DNA of 64,000 nt, taken from positions 963,072-1,027,071 of the forward strand of contig JAEPOO010000001.1 of assembly GCA_017642855.1 (NCBI GenBank), in the 5' to 3' direction. Position 1 is the stretch's first letter, and the number at the start of each line of letters is the position of its first letter. The translations under genes were made by a program, and so were the position numbers. The notes beneath the pieces are model-generated. The model worked only from the letters and a program-made list of their open reading frames with translations. It had not been told where the DNA came from and searched no databases. Positions 1-8,841 of the stretch are shown piece by piece. The DNA is from Pseudomonadales bacterium (GTDB lineage Bacteria; Pseudomonadota; Gammaproteobacteria; Pseudomonadales; Azotimanducaceae).

Positions 1-101
1 GGCCATCATAGACCGATGTGTCGGGATTGCAAGTGACAATATGTACGCACGTCTATACTATCCGCGTCTTTTATTAGCCGCAGCGCGAGGGAGTAAGTGG
101 C

Positions 102-866
102 TTGGAGTATGAGCTTTCCATAGTGATGGTCAGCCTGCTGTTTCTTGTCGGCGTCATATCTGGGTTTATTAATACTCTGGCTGGTGGCGGCAGCATGCTG
201 ACGCTTCCGGCAATGATGATGATGGGGATGCCCGCAGATGTGGCGAATGGCACCAACCGGGTTGGTGTCCTGGTGCAGTCACTGACGGGCGCCAAAGGCT
301 TCAATGATCAGGATCGGCTCGACCGATCAGCCATTCTGCCAGTCCTTGTGCCGACGATCTTAGGCGCGCTAGTAGGGTCACTTTTAGCGTCATATATGCC
401 GGTTTGGGTGCTTGAGCCGGTTCTATTAGTGTCCATGGTTTCGGTGGCGCTCATTATGGTTGTTCGCCCTGATACGGTTGCGCCACCCGAAGGCACGGAA
501 CCGGTTAGATTGCAGGACAATCCTGCTGCAGGCATTCCTCTGTTTATGGCTGGCGTCTACGGCGGTTTCGTTCAAGCGGGTGTCGGTTTCATTCTGATCA
601 CGGCGCTAGCGGGTGCTTTGCGCTACGACCTGGTGAGAACCAATGCCCTGAAAACTGTCTGTACAGGCATCTTTTCTGCTGTGGCCTTGGCAGTATTTGC
701 GCTGCGGGGTCAGGTTTGGTGGATTCCAGGCTTTATACTCGCCTTTGGCAGCATGCTGGGAGCCATGGGAAGTGTGCGCTTTGCAATTAATGTCAGCCAA
801 AACACGTTAAAATGGATGTTGTTTGTCATGGTAACGGCCAGCTGCGTCGGAGCCATCCTGATTTAA
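102..866 (+). CDS. TSUP (TauE/SafE) family membrane permease
   Basis: Predicted inner-membrane protein of the sulfite exporter TauE/SafE (TSUP) family, which moves small sulfur- or carbon-containing anions; the substrate here cannot be told. The 254-residue protein is almost wholly hydrophobic, with about eight membrane segments. Its N-terminal half carries the family signature GFINTLAGGGS near residues 21-31, and a second glycine-rich repeat (GGFVQAGVGF) lies near residue 155, as expected from the internal duplication of TSUP proteins. The TTG start is favoured because an AGGGAG Shine-Dalgarno sequence lies 8 bases upstream; an in-frame ATG at 126 is the alternative. It sits alone before glnS. 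Confidence 0.85.
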   Translation: MEYELSIVMVSLLFLVGVISGFINTLAGGGSMLTLPAMMMMGMPADVANGTNRVGVLVQSLTGAKGFNDQDRLDRSAILPVLVPTILGALVGSLLASYMPVWVLEPVLLVSMVSVALIMVVRPDTVAPPEGTEPVRLQDNPAAGIPLFMAGVYGGFVQAGVGFILITALAGALRYDLVRTNALKTVCTGIFSAVALAVFALRGQVWWIPGFILAFGSMLGAMGSVRFAINVSQNTLKWMLFVMVTASCVGAILI

Positions 867-908
867 CCACTCTGCTTGAAAAAGCCCTGAAACTGTCAAG
901 AAACAGCT

Positions 909-2591
909 ATGAGTAGTACTGAAGAAAAGTATCCCAATAATTTTATTCGCAACATCATTGAGCAGGATGTTGCCGACGGTAAAAACGAAGGTGCCGTGAT
1001 GACACGGTTCCCACCGGAACCTAATGGTTATCTGCACATTGGTCACGCCAAGGCCATCTGTCTGAGCTTTGGAATGGCGGAAGAATTTGGTGGGGAAACC
1101 AACCTGCGTTTCGACGACACCAATCCTTTGAAAGAAAGTGTTGAGTACGTGAACGCGATCAAGCGTGATATCGAATGGCTGGGGTTCAAGTGGAAAGAAG
1201 AGCGATATGCCTCAGATTACTTCCCACAGTTGTATGAGTTTGCAGAACAACTGATTAAAGATGGCAAAGCGTATGTCGATTCACTGACGGCAGATGAGAT
1301 TCGTGAGTATCGTGGCACTCTGACGGAGCCTGGAAAAAACAGCCCGCATCGCGATCGTTCGATCGACGAAAACATGGATCTGTTTCGTCGAATGAAAGCT
1401 GGTGAGTTCGCAGATGGCGAACACATCCTGCGCCTGAAGATCGATATGGCTTCTCCCAACATGAATATGCGAGATCCTGCGATCTACCGCATTCGTCATG
1501 TCGAACATCATCAGACTGGCAATGAGTGGTGTATTTATCCGATGTACGATTACACCCACTGTCTGTCGGATTCGCTGGAAGGCATTACGCATTCGTTGTG
1601 TGATTTGAGCTTCGAAGCCCATCGTCCTCTCTACGACTGGGTGCTCGATGAGCTGGCCATGAATTGCCATCCCCAGCAGATCGAATTTTCTAGACTCAAC
1701 CTGCAGTTTACCGTCATGAGCAAGCGTAAGCTTCGTCAGCTGGTGGAAGAGGGCATCATAGATGGCTGGGATGACCCACGGTTGCCTACCATTTCAGGAC
1801 TCAGGCGTCGCGGTTATACGCCGGCTGCAATCCGTGACTTCTGCCGCCGCATTGGTGTCACGAAAAGTGATAACAATGTCGAACTGGCGCTGCTGCAGAG
1901 TGTGATTCGTGAAGACCTTGAGGATTCTGCACCTCGCGTGATGGGTGTATTGAAGCCTCTGAAGCTGGTCATCGAAAACTTCCCTGAGGGCGAAAAGGTC
2001 GCTTTAGACGTGGCGAATCATCCCAAGGATGAGACCATGGGAACACGATCATTGAATTTTACTCGCGAGGTTTACATTGATCGGGAAGACTTCCGCGAAG
2101 AAGCCAATAAGAAATACAAGCGGCTCGTATTGGGTAGCGAAGTTCGTCTCCGCTATGGCTTCGTCATCAAAGCGGAAGAGGTTATCAAAGATGCCTCAGG
2201 TGAGATTGCCGAGGTTCGTTGTTCTTATGATCCTGACACGCTCGGAAAGAACCCTGAAGGCAGGAAAGTGCGTGGTGTTATTCACTGGGTTTCAGCAGAG
2301 GAAGGACTGCCCGCTGAGATTCGAGTCTATGAGCCACTGTTCACAGTGGATTTTCCGGATGCAGACGAGCGCGACTATCATGAGTTGATCAATCCAGAAT
2401 CTCTGGAGGTTCATCATGGGATTGTCGAGCCGTCCCTGAAAGACGCCACGCTCGAACAACGTTTTCAGTTTGAGCGTGAGGGTTACTTCTGCGCAGACAG
2501 CAAAGATTCGTCGCCTGACAACCTCGTCTTCAATCGTGTGGTGGGTTTACGAGATACCTGGGCGAAGATCGAAAAAGCCGGTGGCGCATGA
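909..2591 (+). CDS. glnS: Glutaminyl-tRNA synthetase
   Basis: Class I aminoacyl-tRNA synthetase that charges tRNA-Gln with glutamine in the cytoplasm. The 560-residue length is normal for bacterial GlnRS. The HIGH motif is seen as HIGH at residues 43-46 after PPEPNGYL, and the KMSKS-type loop as VMSKR near residues 268-272. The segment FDDTNPLKE near residues 70-78 and the C-terminal anticodon-binding beta-barrels are typical of GlnRS rather than GluRS. Its stop overlaps the start of the next gene by 4 bases (ATGA), so the two are probably translationally coupled. Confidence 0.97.
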   Translation: MSSTEEKYPNNFIRNIIEQDVADGKNEGAVMTRFPPEPNGYLHIGHAKAICLSFGMAEEFGGETNLRFDDTNPLKESVEYVNAIKRDIEWLGFKWKEERYASDYFPQLYEFAEQLIKDGKAYVDSLTADEIREYRGTLTEPGKNSPHRDRSIDENMDLFRRMKAGEFADGEHILRLKIDMASPNMNMRDPAIYRIRHVEHHQTGNEWCIYPMYDYTHCLSDSLEGITHSLCDLSFEAHRPLYDWVLDELAMNCHPQQIEFSRLNLQFTVMSKRKLRQLVEEGIIDGWDDPRLPTISGLRRRGYTPAAIRDFCRRIGVTKSDNNVELALLQSVIREDLEDSAPRVMGVLKPLKLVIENFPEGEKVALDVANHPKDETMGTRSLNFTREVYIDREDFREEANKKYKRLVLGSEVRLRYGFVIKAEEVIKDASGEIAEVRCSYDPDTLGKNPEGRKVRGVIHWVSAEEGLPAEIRVYEPLFTVDFPDADERDYHELINPESLEVHHGIVEPSLKDATLEQRFQFEREGYFCADSKDSSPDNLVFNRVVGLRDTWAKIEKAGGA

Positions 2592-3523
2592 GCGTTACCT
2601 ACCGGGATATATTGTCTGCTGCGGAGCGCATTGCCTCTGGTGTTCATCGAACCCCGGTTCTGACGTCGAATCTTCTCAATGAAATTGCTGGCTGCGAGCT
2701 CTATTTCAAATCCGAACACCTGCAAAAAGCAGGTGCTTTCAAAGCGAGAGGTGCGGTTAACGCGGTATTTGCACTTTCAGAAGAAGAGCTGGATCGGGGT
2801 GTCGCGACACACTCTTCAGGAAACCATGGTGCGGCACTTGCGCGAGCTGCATCTCTTAAAGGTGCGTCTGCCTACATTGTCGTGCCATCGAATGCGCGCA
2901 AGGTAAAGCAGGAAGCCATTGCCGGCTATGGTGGCGAAGTCATTCTCTGTGAGCCAACATTGTCTGCCAGAGAAGCGAGATTGCAACAGGTCATTGAAGG
3001 AACCGGCGCAACCTTCATCCATCCCTATGACAGTCCCTGGATTATTGCAGGGCAGGGCACGGCTGCTTTGGAGCTGGTGGAGCAGGTGCCAGGACTTGAA
3101 ACACTGGTCGCACCGGTTGGTGGTGGCGGTATGCTGGCGGGTAGTGCTCTGGTCTGTGAACAGACAGGTGTCACGATCTTTGGCGCAGAGCCAAGGGGCG
3201 CAGACGATACCTATCGCAGTTTTATAACCGGAGAGCGAGTGACTTCGCACGTTCCAGACACGATCTGTGATGGCCTTCTGACCACGGTCGGTGAACAAAA
3301 CTTTGCCATTATCCAGCGTCTGGTTTCGGACGTTCTTCTCGCATCGGATACAGAAACTGTCGAGGCGATGAGGCTGGTATGGACCAGGATAAAGCAGCTG
3401 ATTGAGCCATCTTCGGCAGTCGCGCTTGCGGTCATATTGGCTAACCCTGAGGTATTCGCTGGCCAAAAGGTTGGCGTCATGGTGACCGGTGGTAATGTTG
3501 ACCTGGAAGATCTTCCCTTTTGA
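2588..3523 (+). CDS. PLP-dependent threonine/serine dehydratase or serine racemase family enzyme
   Basis: Fold-type II pyridoxal-phosphate enzyme of 311 residues, the size of catabolic threonine dehydratase, serine racemase or threo-3-hydroxyaspartate dehydratase, without the C-terminal regulatory ACT domains of biosynthetic IlvA. The Schiff-base lysine is K52 in GAFKARG. The phosphate-binding glycine loop is GGGGML near residue 180, and SSGNHG near residues 77-82 is the substrate-carboxylate loop. The family deaminates serine or threonine to 2-oxoacids, or racemises serine. It starts inside the glnS stop. Two genes downstream lies glyA, another serine/threonine-handling enzyme, although the riboswitch between them suggests separate control. 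Confidence 0.85.
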   Translation: MSVTYRDILSAAERIASGVHRTPVLTSNLLNEIAGCELYFKSEHLQKAGAFKARGAVNAVFALSEEELDRGVATHSSGNHGAALARAASLKGASAYIVVPSNARKVKQEAIAGYGGEVILCEPTLSAREARLQQVIEGTGATFIHPYDSPWIIAGQGTAALELVEQVPGLETLVAPVGGGGMLAGSALVCEQTGVTIFGAEPRGADDTYRSFITGERVTSHVPDTICDGLLTTVGEQNFAIIQRLVSDVLLASDTETVEAMRLVWTRIKQLIEPSSAVALAVILANPEVFAGQKVGVMVTGGNVDLEDLPF

Positions 3524-3614
3524 CCTGATCAAATTCTGGATGAGACGGATTGAAGGTCAAACTGAATGAAATCACGTTTTCTTCGAGCGAGGCTGCGGGT
3601 AAACTCGCAGCTGT

Positions 3615-3693
3615 TCACATGACTGGCGATATCAGGTGGAAGTAACCACCGGGAAGTGTGACTGACAGATATTGAAGCCGTTCGCCTGGGCGC
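3615..3693 (+). ncRNA. ZTP (pfl) riboswitch upstream of glyA
   Basis: The leader of glyA matches the ZTP/pfl riboswitch. CACA (3617-3620) and TGTG (3658-3661) close P1 around the conserved GACTGGCGA (3622-3630). GGTGG/CCACC (3636-3640 and 3647-3651) forms P2, followed by CCGGGAAG. The conserved 3' element CCGTTCGCCTGGGC lies at 3679-3692, and its CGCC can pair with GGCG at 3626-3629 as the pseudoknot. This riboswitch class senses ZTP/ZMP, which build up when 10-formyl-THF is short, and it often controls glyA and purine genes. A GCTGCG/CGCAGC hairpin (3592-3612) precedes it. The glyA ribosome-binding region (GGGAG, 3709-3713) lies just downstream, so control could be translational or by a terminator; I cannot decide which. 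Confidence 0.9.
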
Positions 3694-3724
3694 CCAAACC
3701 ACCTAACGGGAGTTTGCCCTTTCC

Positions 3725-4999
3725 ATGACCGAATTGACTACACCAAATGATAATCTGACAACACTCGAACACCAGGATCCGGATGTCTATGCCGCCCTCA
3801 GAGGTGAAGAGGACCGTCAAAGAACCGGTATCGAGCTGATACCTTCAGAAAACTATACCTTTCCCGAGGTCCTCGCGACGCTGGGCAGTGTTTTCACGAA
3901 CAAATACTCTGAAGGTTATCCAGGTCGCCGCTACTACGGTGGCCAGGCGTTCACCGACAAAATCGAAGACTTGGCGAGGGAGCGGGCAAAGGCCGTTTTC
4001 CGCTGTGAACACGCCAATGTGCAACCGCTGTCAGGCTCGGCCATGAACCAGGCCGTGTATCTGGGGCTGCTGGAGCCGGGAGACACCATCCTTGCGATGG
4101 ATCTGTCTCATGGTGGCCACCTGACCCACGGTGCGCCTGTTTCTCATATGGGAAAATTGTTTAACTTTGTTCGCTATGTTACTGATCCTGTTGATGGTTC
4201 TATCGATTATGACCAGGTCAGAAAGGATGCTCTGGAACACAAACCCAAGTTGGTGCTGTGCGGATATACGTCCTATCCGCGGGATATTGAATACCAAAAG
4301 TTCAAAGACATTGCCGAGGAAGTTGGTGCGTTGACCATGACGGACGCGTCTCACTTTGGTGGCCTCGTCGCCGGTGGCGCCATGAAGAACCCCTTTGATT
4401 TCGGGTTTGATATTGTGACTACAACCACGCACAAGTCTCTGAGAGGTCCACGCGGTGGCATGGTCCTCTGTACCAAAGACCTGGCCAGTAAAATCGATAA
4501 ATCTGTGTTCCCCGGGTTGCAGGGCGGTCCACACATGAACGCTGTGGCAGCCATTGCGGTGACCTTGAAACGGGCCCAATCCGACGAGTTCAAGGAGTAC
4601 GCAAACCAGGTGCTGGTCAACAGCAAAACGCTCGCCCAGAGTCTGATGGATCGTGAGGCAAGCCTTGTTACCGGTGGCACGGATAACCATATGATGGTTC
4701 TCGACACGATGAAGAGTTTCAATCTGGACGGTCGGGTTGCTGAAGAAACACTGGATAAGGTGCACATCACCACGAACAAGCAGATCATACCCGATGATCC
4801 TAATCCACCTTTGCGCCCGAGTGGCATCCGAATTGGAACGCCGGCAGCCACTGCAAGGGGCATGAAAGAAGGCGATATGGAGCAATTGGCGAGTTGGATA
4901 GATCGCTGCCTGCGTTCTCCTGAAGATGAAGCGGTGCTCGATGAAATTCGTCAGGAAGTGGTGCAGTTCTGCGAAAGCTTCCCTGTGCCAGGCATCTGA
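3725..4999 (+). CDS. glyA: Serine hydroxymethyltransferase
   Basis: PLP enzyme interconverting serine plus THF with glycine plus 5,10-methylene-THF, feeding one-carbon units to purine and thymidylate synthesis. The protein has 424 residues. It shows the family segments IPSENYTFPEVL, GYPGRRYYGG, a DLSHGGHLTHG stretch, and the PLP lysine K237 in TTTTHKSLRGPRGG. The C-terminal RPSGIRIGTPA element is present. It is preceded by a ZTP riboswitch, which ties its expression to folate status. The start ATG lies 12 bases after GGGAG. Glycine made from purine-derived glyoxylate could also pass through this enzyme, but that link is inference. Confidence 0.97.
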   Translation: MTELTTPNDNLTTLEHQDPDVYAALRGEEDRQRTGIELIPSENYTFPEVLATLGSVFTNKYSEGYPGRRYYGGQAFTDKIEDLARERAKAVFRCEHANVQPLSGSAMNQAVYLGLLEPGDTILAMDLSHGGHLTHGAPVSHMGKLFNFVRYVTDPVDGSIDYDQVRKDALEHKPKLVLCGYTSYPRDIEYQKFKDIAEEVGALTMTDASHFGGLVAGGAMKNPFDFGFDIVTTTTHKSLRGPRGGMVLCTKDLASKIDKSVFPGLQGGPHMNAVAAIAVTLKRAQSDEFKEYANQVLVNSKTLAQSLMDREASLVTGGTDNHMMVLDTMKSFNLDGRVAEETLDKVHITTNKQIIPDDPNPPLRPSGIRIGTPAATARGMKEGDMEQLASWIDRCLRSPEDEAVLDEIRQEVVQFCESFPVPGI

Positions 5000-5024
5000 T
5001 GTAACGACCTCATCTCAATGAACT

Positions 5025-5270
5025 AAGAAGGAATAAAGAGCCCTCAGCGTTAATTGGTCCAGTGTGACCGGGAGCGGTTATGGTGCGAGGGTCAAGCCAT
5101 TCAAAAGAAGGAATAAAGAGCCCTCAGCGTTACTTGGCCCAGTGTGACCGGGAGCGGTTATGGTGCGAGGGTCAAGCCATTCAAAAGATGGAATAAAGAG
5201 CCCTCAGCGTTACTTGGTCCAGTGTGACCGGGAGCTGTTATGGTGCGAGGGTCAAGCCATTCGATAAAAG
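5025..5270 (+). repeat. Three 80-bp tandem repeats in the leader of the LLM oxidoreductase gene
   Basis: Three head-to-tail copies of an 80-bp unit at 5031-5110, 5111-5190 and 5191-5270. Copies 1 and 2 differ at three positions; copy 3 differs at one further internal base and in its last bases. Each unit begins GAATAAAGAG after AAG, and the third copy is followed by GGAGTAAAGAATG. The actual Shine-Dalgarno and start codon of the next gene therefore occupy the beginning of a fourth, truncated unit. Inside each unit CCCTC can pair with GAGGG about 45 bases later, and ACCG-GGAG-CGGT makes an inner hairpin. Eighty is not a multiple of three and no long open frame follows the array, so it looks like leader DNA rather than protein repeats. 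Function unknown. Confidence 0.95.
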
Positions 5271-5279
5271 GAGTAAAGA

Positions 5280-6167
5280 ATGAAAATCGGAACGATGATG
5301 GGCGCCACAGGCGCGACAACCCTCGATGATCTCATCGATCAGGCAAAGAAAGTTGAGGCCGCAGGGCTGGATAACGTCTGGCTGGCCAACATTTTCAGCT
5401 TCGATGCGATTTCAACACTGGCCATCATCGGTAGAGAGGTACCACGGATAGGTCTTGGTACCGCAGTGACGCCGACTTATCCAAGACATCCGACAGCGAT
5501 CGCTCAGCAGGCGTTGACCACAGCCGCGGCAACGAACAATCGGTTTACCCTGGGCATTGGTTTATCTCACCAGATCGTGATCGAAAACATGTTGGGATTC
5601 TCCTACGACAAACCCGCTAAACACATGCGTGAATATCTGGAAGTCTTGATGCCACTCGCTCGAGGTGAAACCGTCAACTTTAACGGTGAGCAATATCGCG
5701 TGAATGGTGTGACGCTGGAAATCCCAGGCGCGGATCGGATGCCTGTGGTTATTGCAGCCTTGGGTCCGGTGATGCTCAAGATCGCCGGGGAGTTGGCTGA
5801 TGGCACAAACACCTGGATGGTCGGACCAAACACAATGGCGAATCATATTGCACCTGGCTTGGGTCGCGATGATGCAACTATCGTGGGGGGCGTGCCGGTT
5901 GTGTTGACGACCCGGGTCGATGAAGCGCGCGAACAAATTGCCAAGGATCTCGTCATCTATGGCCAGTTGCCTAGCTATCGCGCCATGCTGGATCGCGAAG
6001 GCGCAGAAGGACCTGCAGATATCGCTATCGTTGGTGACGAAAATACCCTTCGTGGTGAAATTAAGCGTTTTGAAGACGCCGGCGTGACAGACTTTAATGC
6101 TGCGATCATGGACATCGAAGATGGTGCCTACGATCGAACGCTAGAGTTCCTCAGCTCAATGAAGTGA
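5280..6167 (+). CDS. LLM-class (luciferase-like) flavin/F420-dependent oxidoreductase
   Basis: Cytoplasmic bacterial-luciferase-fold (TIM barrel) protein of 295 residues. It has the early strand MKIGTMMGATGATTLDD, the AVTPTYPRHPTAIAQQA segment and a GIGLSHQIVIENMLG segment typical of the family subgroup annotated as F420-dependent oxidoreductases. The substrate is unknown, and FMN use is equally possible because no F420 biosynthesis gene is seen in the window. The ATG has a good AAGGAG site 7 bases upstream, which is the end of the tandem-repeat array. Its 3' end overlaps the convergent hydrolase gene by 17 bases. Confidence 0.8.
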   Translation: MKIGTMMGATGATTLDDLIDQAKKVEAAGLDNVWLANIFSFDAISTLAIIGREVPRIGLGTAVTPTYPRHPTAIAQQALTTAAATNNRFTLGIGLSHQIVIENMLGFSYDKPAKHMREYLEVLMPLARGETVNFNGEQYRVNGVTLEIPGADRMPVVIAALGPVMLKIAGELADGTNTWMVGPNTMANHIAPGLGRDDATIVGGVPVVLTTRVDEAREQIAKDLVIYGQLPSYRAMLDREGAEGPADIAIVGDENTLRGEIKRFEDAGVTDFNAAIMDIEDGAYDRTLEFLSSMK

Positions 6168-6774
6168 TCCACTCGTTCGACACACGTGCAGCCTCGGCGT
6201 AGACATTTTCCGTCGAGGTCCGTGTTCGTTTAAGAATCTTGAAACTGTGATCTGCGGTTTCAAGCCAGTGCAATTTCGCATTGGAAAGCTTGCCCACAGT
6301 TGGTTCCAAGAGATCAGGTTCCGCGAGCGCGTCTCGTGTTCCGGATAGAAACAACATGGGCCTCTCGATATCGGGCAGATGCAAGGCGCGTTTTGTATCG
6401 GGTTTTTTGGCGACGTGAAGCGGGAAAGAGAACAACATTAATCCCTGGATATCCGGGGCGTTACGTTCGGCCATATAGTGCGTTGACATTCTCCCACCAA
6501 AAGAATGTCCGCCGATAAATAAACTGGCAGCAGAAGTCTTTTCGCGGGCAAGTTTCAGAATTTCGTCAAAGGCATCGAGGCAGACCTCAATTTTGTCGAC
6601 ACGTCGTCTGCCTTCATCCATAAAGGGAAAGTTGAATCGCAGTGTGCCGATTCCGACATCTGCCAGTGCTCCCGCTATGGCGTTCATATGTGGATGGCTG
6701 CAGGGTGCACCGGCGCCGTGTGCCAGGATAAGAAGGGAATCTGCATTACCCGGAAGATGAATGATTGTTGTCAT
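6151..6774 (-). CDS. Alpha/beta hydrolase of the KANSL3/TEX30 type
   Basis: Small cytoplasmic alpha/beta hydrolase, 207 residues from the ATG at 6774; a TTG at 6786 would add four residues. The oxyanion strand LILAHGAGAP and the nucleophile elbow GGHSFGGRM are clear. An acid (SGTRDALAEP) and a late histidine (ADHSFK) complete a plausible triad. The family includes dienelactone-hydrolase-like proteins and the TEX30/KANSL3 group; natural substrates are mostly unknown. It is convergent with the preceding LLM oxidoreductase and overlaps its end by 17 bases. Confidence 0.75.
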   Translation of the reverse strand: MTTIIHLPGNADSLLILAHGAGAPCSHPHMNAIAGALADVGIGTLRFNFPFMDEGRRRVDKIEVCLDAFDEILKLAREKTSAASLFIGGHSFGGRMSTHYMAERNAPDIQGLMLFSFPLHVAKKPDTKRALHLPDIERPMLFLSGTRDALAEPDLLEPTVGKLSNAKLHWLETADHSFKILKRTRTSTENVYAEAARVSNEWITSLS

Positions 6775-6944
6775 GATGACACTCAACCAGAAACATCAAC
6801 CAGATGACAAGGGCGTGAGAGATAACTCAGCAAAGTCAACAGAGGCAGTCTTCAGACTGGTGCCATCATGATTGAAGACGGCAAACGCTTCATTGTCTTT
6901 CTGCTTGAGACATGTCCTATCGATCCGCAAAGGTACTAAATTTC

Positions 6945-7373
6945 CTAGTCCGCCAGCTGTTCTTTCCATTTGAGATAGTCGTCAGGGCTTATGTCTCGCC
7001 AGGGCTTTTGAGGTGGGTTAGCGTCGGTGGCGGATGCACCTTCAATCATGTTGTCGCTGGTCCGTATCAAGAGGCTAACGGGATCAGCTGCAGCGAAAAG
7101 CGCTTCAGCTTCATTCTGTTTGCGATCCAGATCACAGTAGTCGCTCCGAATGTTCCTGAGGTAAACCTCTGCCGCCCTTTTTTGAATGGCCCGAAGCGCA
7201 AAGATTCGACGTTTGAGTTCTGGCGCTTTCCAGGCGATGAGATAAATCACCGCATAATGTTTGTTGTCCACCGACTGAATTAAGGCACTGACGGGGCCAA
7301 GCCAATCCTCAAAGACCACAACAGCCTCTATCGTTGAACCTTTTTCGCCCCACCTGTGTTGATCTGCGCTCAT
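6945..7373 (-). CDS. Hypothetical protein, no recognised family
   Basis: A 142-residue soluble protein from the ATG at 7373. The open frame continues upstream to 7532, but that would run through the start of the divergent LLM gene, so the shorter form is preferred. There is no signal peptide or membrane segment. The middle is helical and charged (residues around WKAPELKRRIFALRAIQKRAAEVY are split here only for description). The tail PPQKPWRDISPDDYLKWKEQ is rich in prolines and acidic residues. Only 45 bases separate its start from that of the divergent LLM oxidoreductase, so they may share a control region. I do not recognise it. Confidence 0.55.
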   Translation of the reverse strand: MSADQHRWGEKGSTIEAVVVFEDWLGPVSALIQSVDNKHYAVIYLIAWKAPELKRRIFALRAIQKRAAEVYLRNIRSDYCDLDRKQNEAEALFAAADPVSLLIRTSDNMIEGASATDANPPQKPWRDISPDDYLKWKEQLAD

Positions 7374-7418
7374 GCTGCTATATTGACGGAAAGTGTTATC
7401 GAAGTGGTAGGGCATCAC

Positions 7419-8276
7419 ATGAAAATCGGTTGCCAGATGGCGTTCAACGAGTACACCAGTCCGGCTTATATTGCCGAGGCTGCGCAACATGTCGAAGAGT
7501 TGGGGTTCTATGGGTTCTGGGTGCCGGAACATGTGTTGTTCTTTCCTGAGTATGAATCCAAGTATCCCTACACGGACGATGGTCGGATTGCTGGAGATCC
7601 ACGAAGTCTGCTTGATCCATTCAGCGCATTAACTTTTGTCGCAGCCCATACCTCAAAGATCAAACTCGCAACCGGCATCTGCCTGGTGCCGCAACGCAAT
7701 CCGGTTTATACGGCCAAAGTGGTTGCGGATCTTGACTACCTGTCCGGCGGTCGTTTTGAACTCGGTGTTGGAATCGGCTGGCTGAAAGAAGAATTTGATG
7801 CCCTTGGCGTACCCTGGGAGGACAGGGCAGGTCGAACTCTGGAGTGTCTGGGTGTGATGAAGTCACTCTGGTGCGATGAAGTCTCCAGCTTCGAAGGCAG
7901 GTACTTCTCCATAAAGGCGGCATATCAGAACCCGAAACCCGTGCAGCAGCCTCATCCGCCGATCATTTTTGGCGGCGAAAGCGATGCGGCGCTCCGTCGG
8001 GTCGCAACCGTCGGTCAAGGCTGGTATGGCTTTAACCTCACACCAGACACCATGGAGGAACGTCTCAGCTACCTGAATGATGAATTGGATAAAGCGGGCA
8101 GATCCATCGATGACATACTGATCTACGTCAGCCCTCACCCCAGCGTCCGCAATCTTGCTGATATGCAGCGATTCGAAGCGCTGGGTGTTGAGCAACTGAT
8201 TGTTGGTGTGATGGCTGCCAAGATGGATAGCCTGAAAGAGCGGGCTTCGAAGGCCATGGCGAGGGTATTTGGCTAA
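7419..8276 (+). CDS. LLM-class flavin/F420-dependent oxidoreductase, second copy
   Basis: 285-residue luciferase-fold protein from ATG 7419. The open frame reaches back to 7356, but MKIGCQMAFNEY is the usual N-terminal strand of the family. The segments ATGICLVPQRNPVYTAKVVAD, GRFELGVGIGWLKEEFDALG and PHPPIIFGGESDAALRR match the subgroup often annotated as TIGR03619-type F420-dependent oxidoreductases. It differs clearly in sequence from the copy at 5.3 kb, so it is not a recent duplicate. It lies upstream of the DUF35/thiolase pair, hinting at a role in oxidation of an acyl or terpenoid substrate; that is inference. Confidence 0.82.
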   Translation: MKIGCQMAFNEYTSPAYIAEAAQHVEELGFYGFWVPEHVLFFPEYESKYPYTDDGRIAGDPRSLLDPFSALTFVAAHTSKIKLATGICLVPQRNPVYTAKVVADLDYLSGGRFELGVGIGWLKEEFDALGVPWEDRAGRTLECLGVMKSLWCDEVSSFEGRYFSIKAAYQNPKPVQQPHPPIIFGGESDAALRRVATVGQGWYGFNLTPDTMEERLSYLNDELDKAGRSIDDILIYVSPHPSVRNLADMQRFEALGVEQLIVGVMAAKMDSLKERASKAMARVFG

Positions 8277-8371
8277 CGCATCTCAAGCTATTCGTGGCGA
8301 GCTATCTTCTTGAAAAACAAGGCGCTTGAGGTTTAACCTTGATCTCTTTGCAACCTACCTATGAGGGAATC

Positions 8372-8803
8372 ATGTCAGAAGAAGCAGCCGCTACAGGTCC
8401 ACTGCCCGTAGTTGACTGGCTGAAAGGTGCCGGAACTGAAGATCCGTACCTGGAAGGCCATAAATGTGGCGAGTGTGGCGCCGTGTTCTTGGGGCAACGC
8501 GAGAACTGTTCCAGTTGTGGAGCGCGCGACCAAATGAGCCCGACTCGTTTGTCGACCAAGGGCAAGCTGTATTCCTACAGCATTGTTCACCGAAGCTTTC
8601 CGGGCATAGAGGTGCCTTATATTTCTGCCATTGTTGACCTTGAAGGTGGCGGTACGGTGAAAGGTAATCTGATCAATATTGATCCTGATCCGGAAAAGAT
8701 CGAATTCGATATGCCGGTTGAAGTGGTTTTTGATGACGCGCTCGGTCGTAAAGACAGAGACGGCAACAGCTACGTCAGCTATTTCTTTCAACCGGCATCA
8801 TAA
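8372..8803 (+). CDS. DUF35 OB-fold zinc-ribbon protein, thiolase partner
   Basis: 143-residue protein with an N-terminal rubredoxin-like zinc ribbon (four cysteines in CGECGAVF and CSSCGARD) followed by an OB-fold with YSYSIVHRSFPGIEVPY and the usual DGNSYVSYFF end. Such proteins form complexes with SCP-x type thiolases or hydratases and are thought to shuttle acyl-CoA. The ATG at 8372 follows GAGGGA; the open frame extends to 8339, but the extension has no support. The thiolase follows 38 bases downstream, the expected pairing. Confidence 0.88.
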   Translation: MSEEAAATGPLPVVDWLKGAGTEDPYLEGHKCGECGAVFLGQRENCSSCGARDQMSPTRLSTKGKLYSYSIVHRSFPGIEVPYISAIVDLEGGGTVKGNLINIDPDPEKIEFDMPVEVVFDDALGRKDRDGNSYVSYFFQPAS

Positions 8804-8841
8804 GCAGCCCTGAGCCAATTAGAGCATAAAAGGAGTGACTC

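Noticed and set aside
27..59. Possible promoter TTGCAA or GTGACA with TATACT before the first gene
   Set aside because: Spacings are 21 and 15 bases, neither convincing, and the true upstream context lies outside the window.
4031..4885. Long antisense open frame opposite glyA
   Set aside because: It is a shadow of glyA codon usage, with no recognisable domain and no start signal; the same applies to the long antisense frames opposite xdhB, ureC and ppnN.
5025..5270. CRISPR array
   Set aside because: The whole 80-bp unit repeats, including the part that would be spacer; there are no unique spacers and no cas genes.
8283..8334. CTCAAGC...GCTTGAG inverted repeat before the DUF35 gene
   Set aside because: Seven-base stem with a loop of nearly 40 bases and no T-run; not a terminator, and likely chance.
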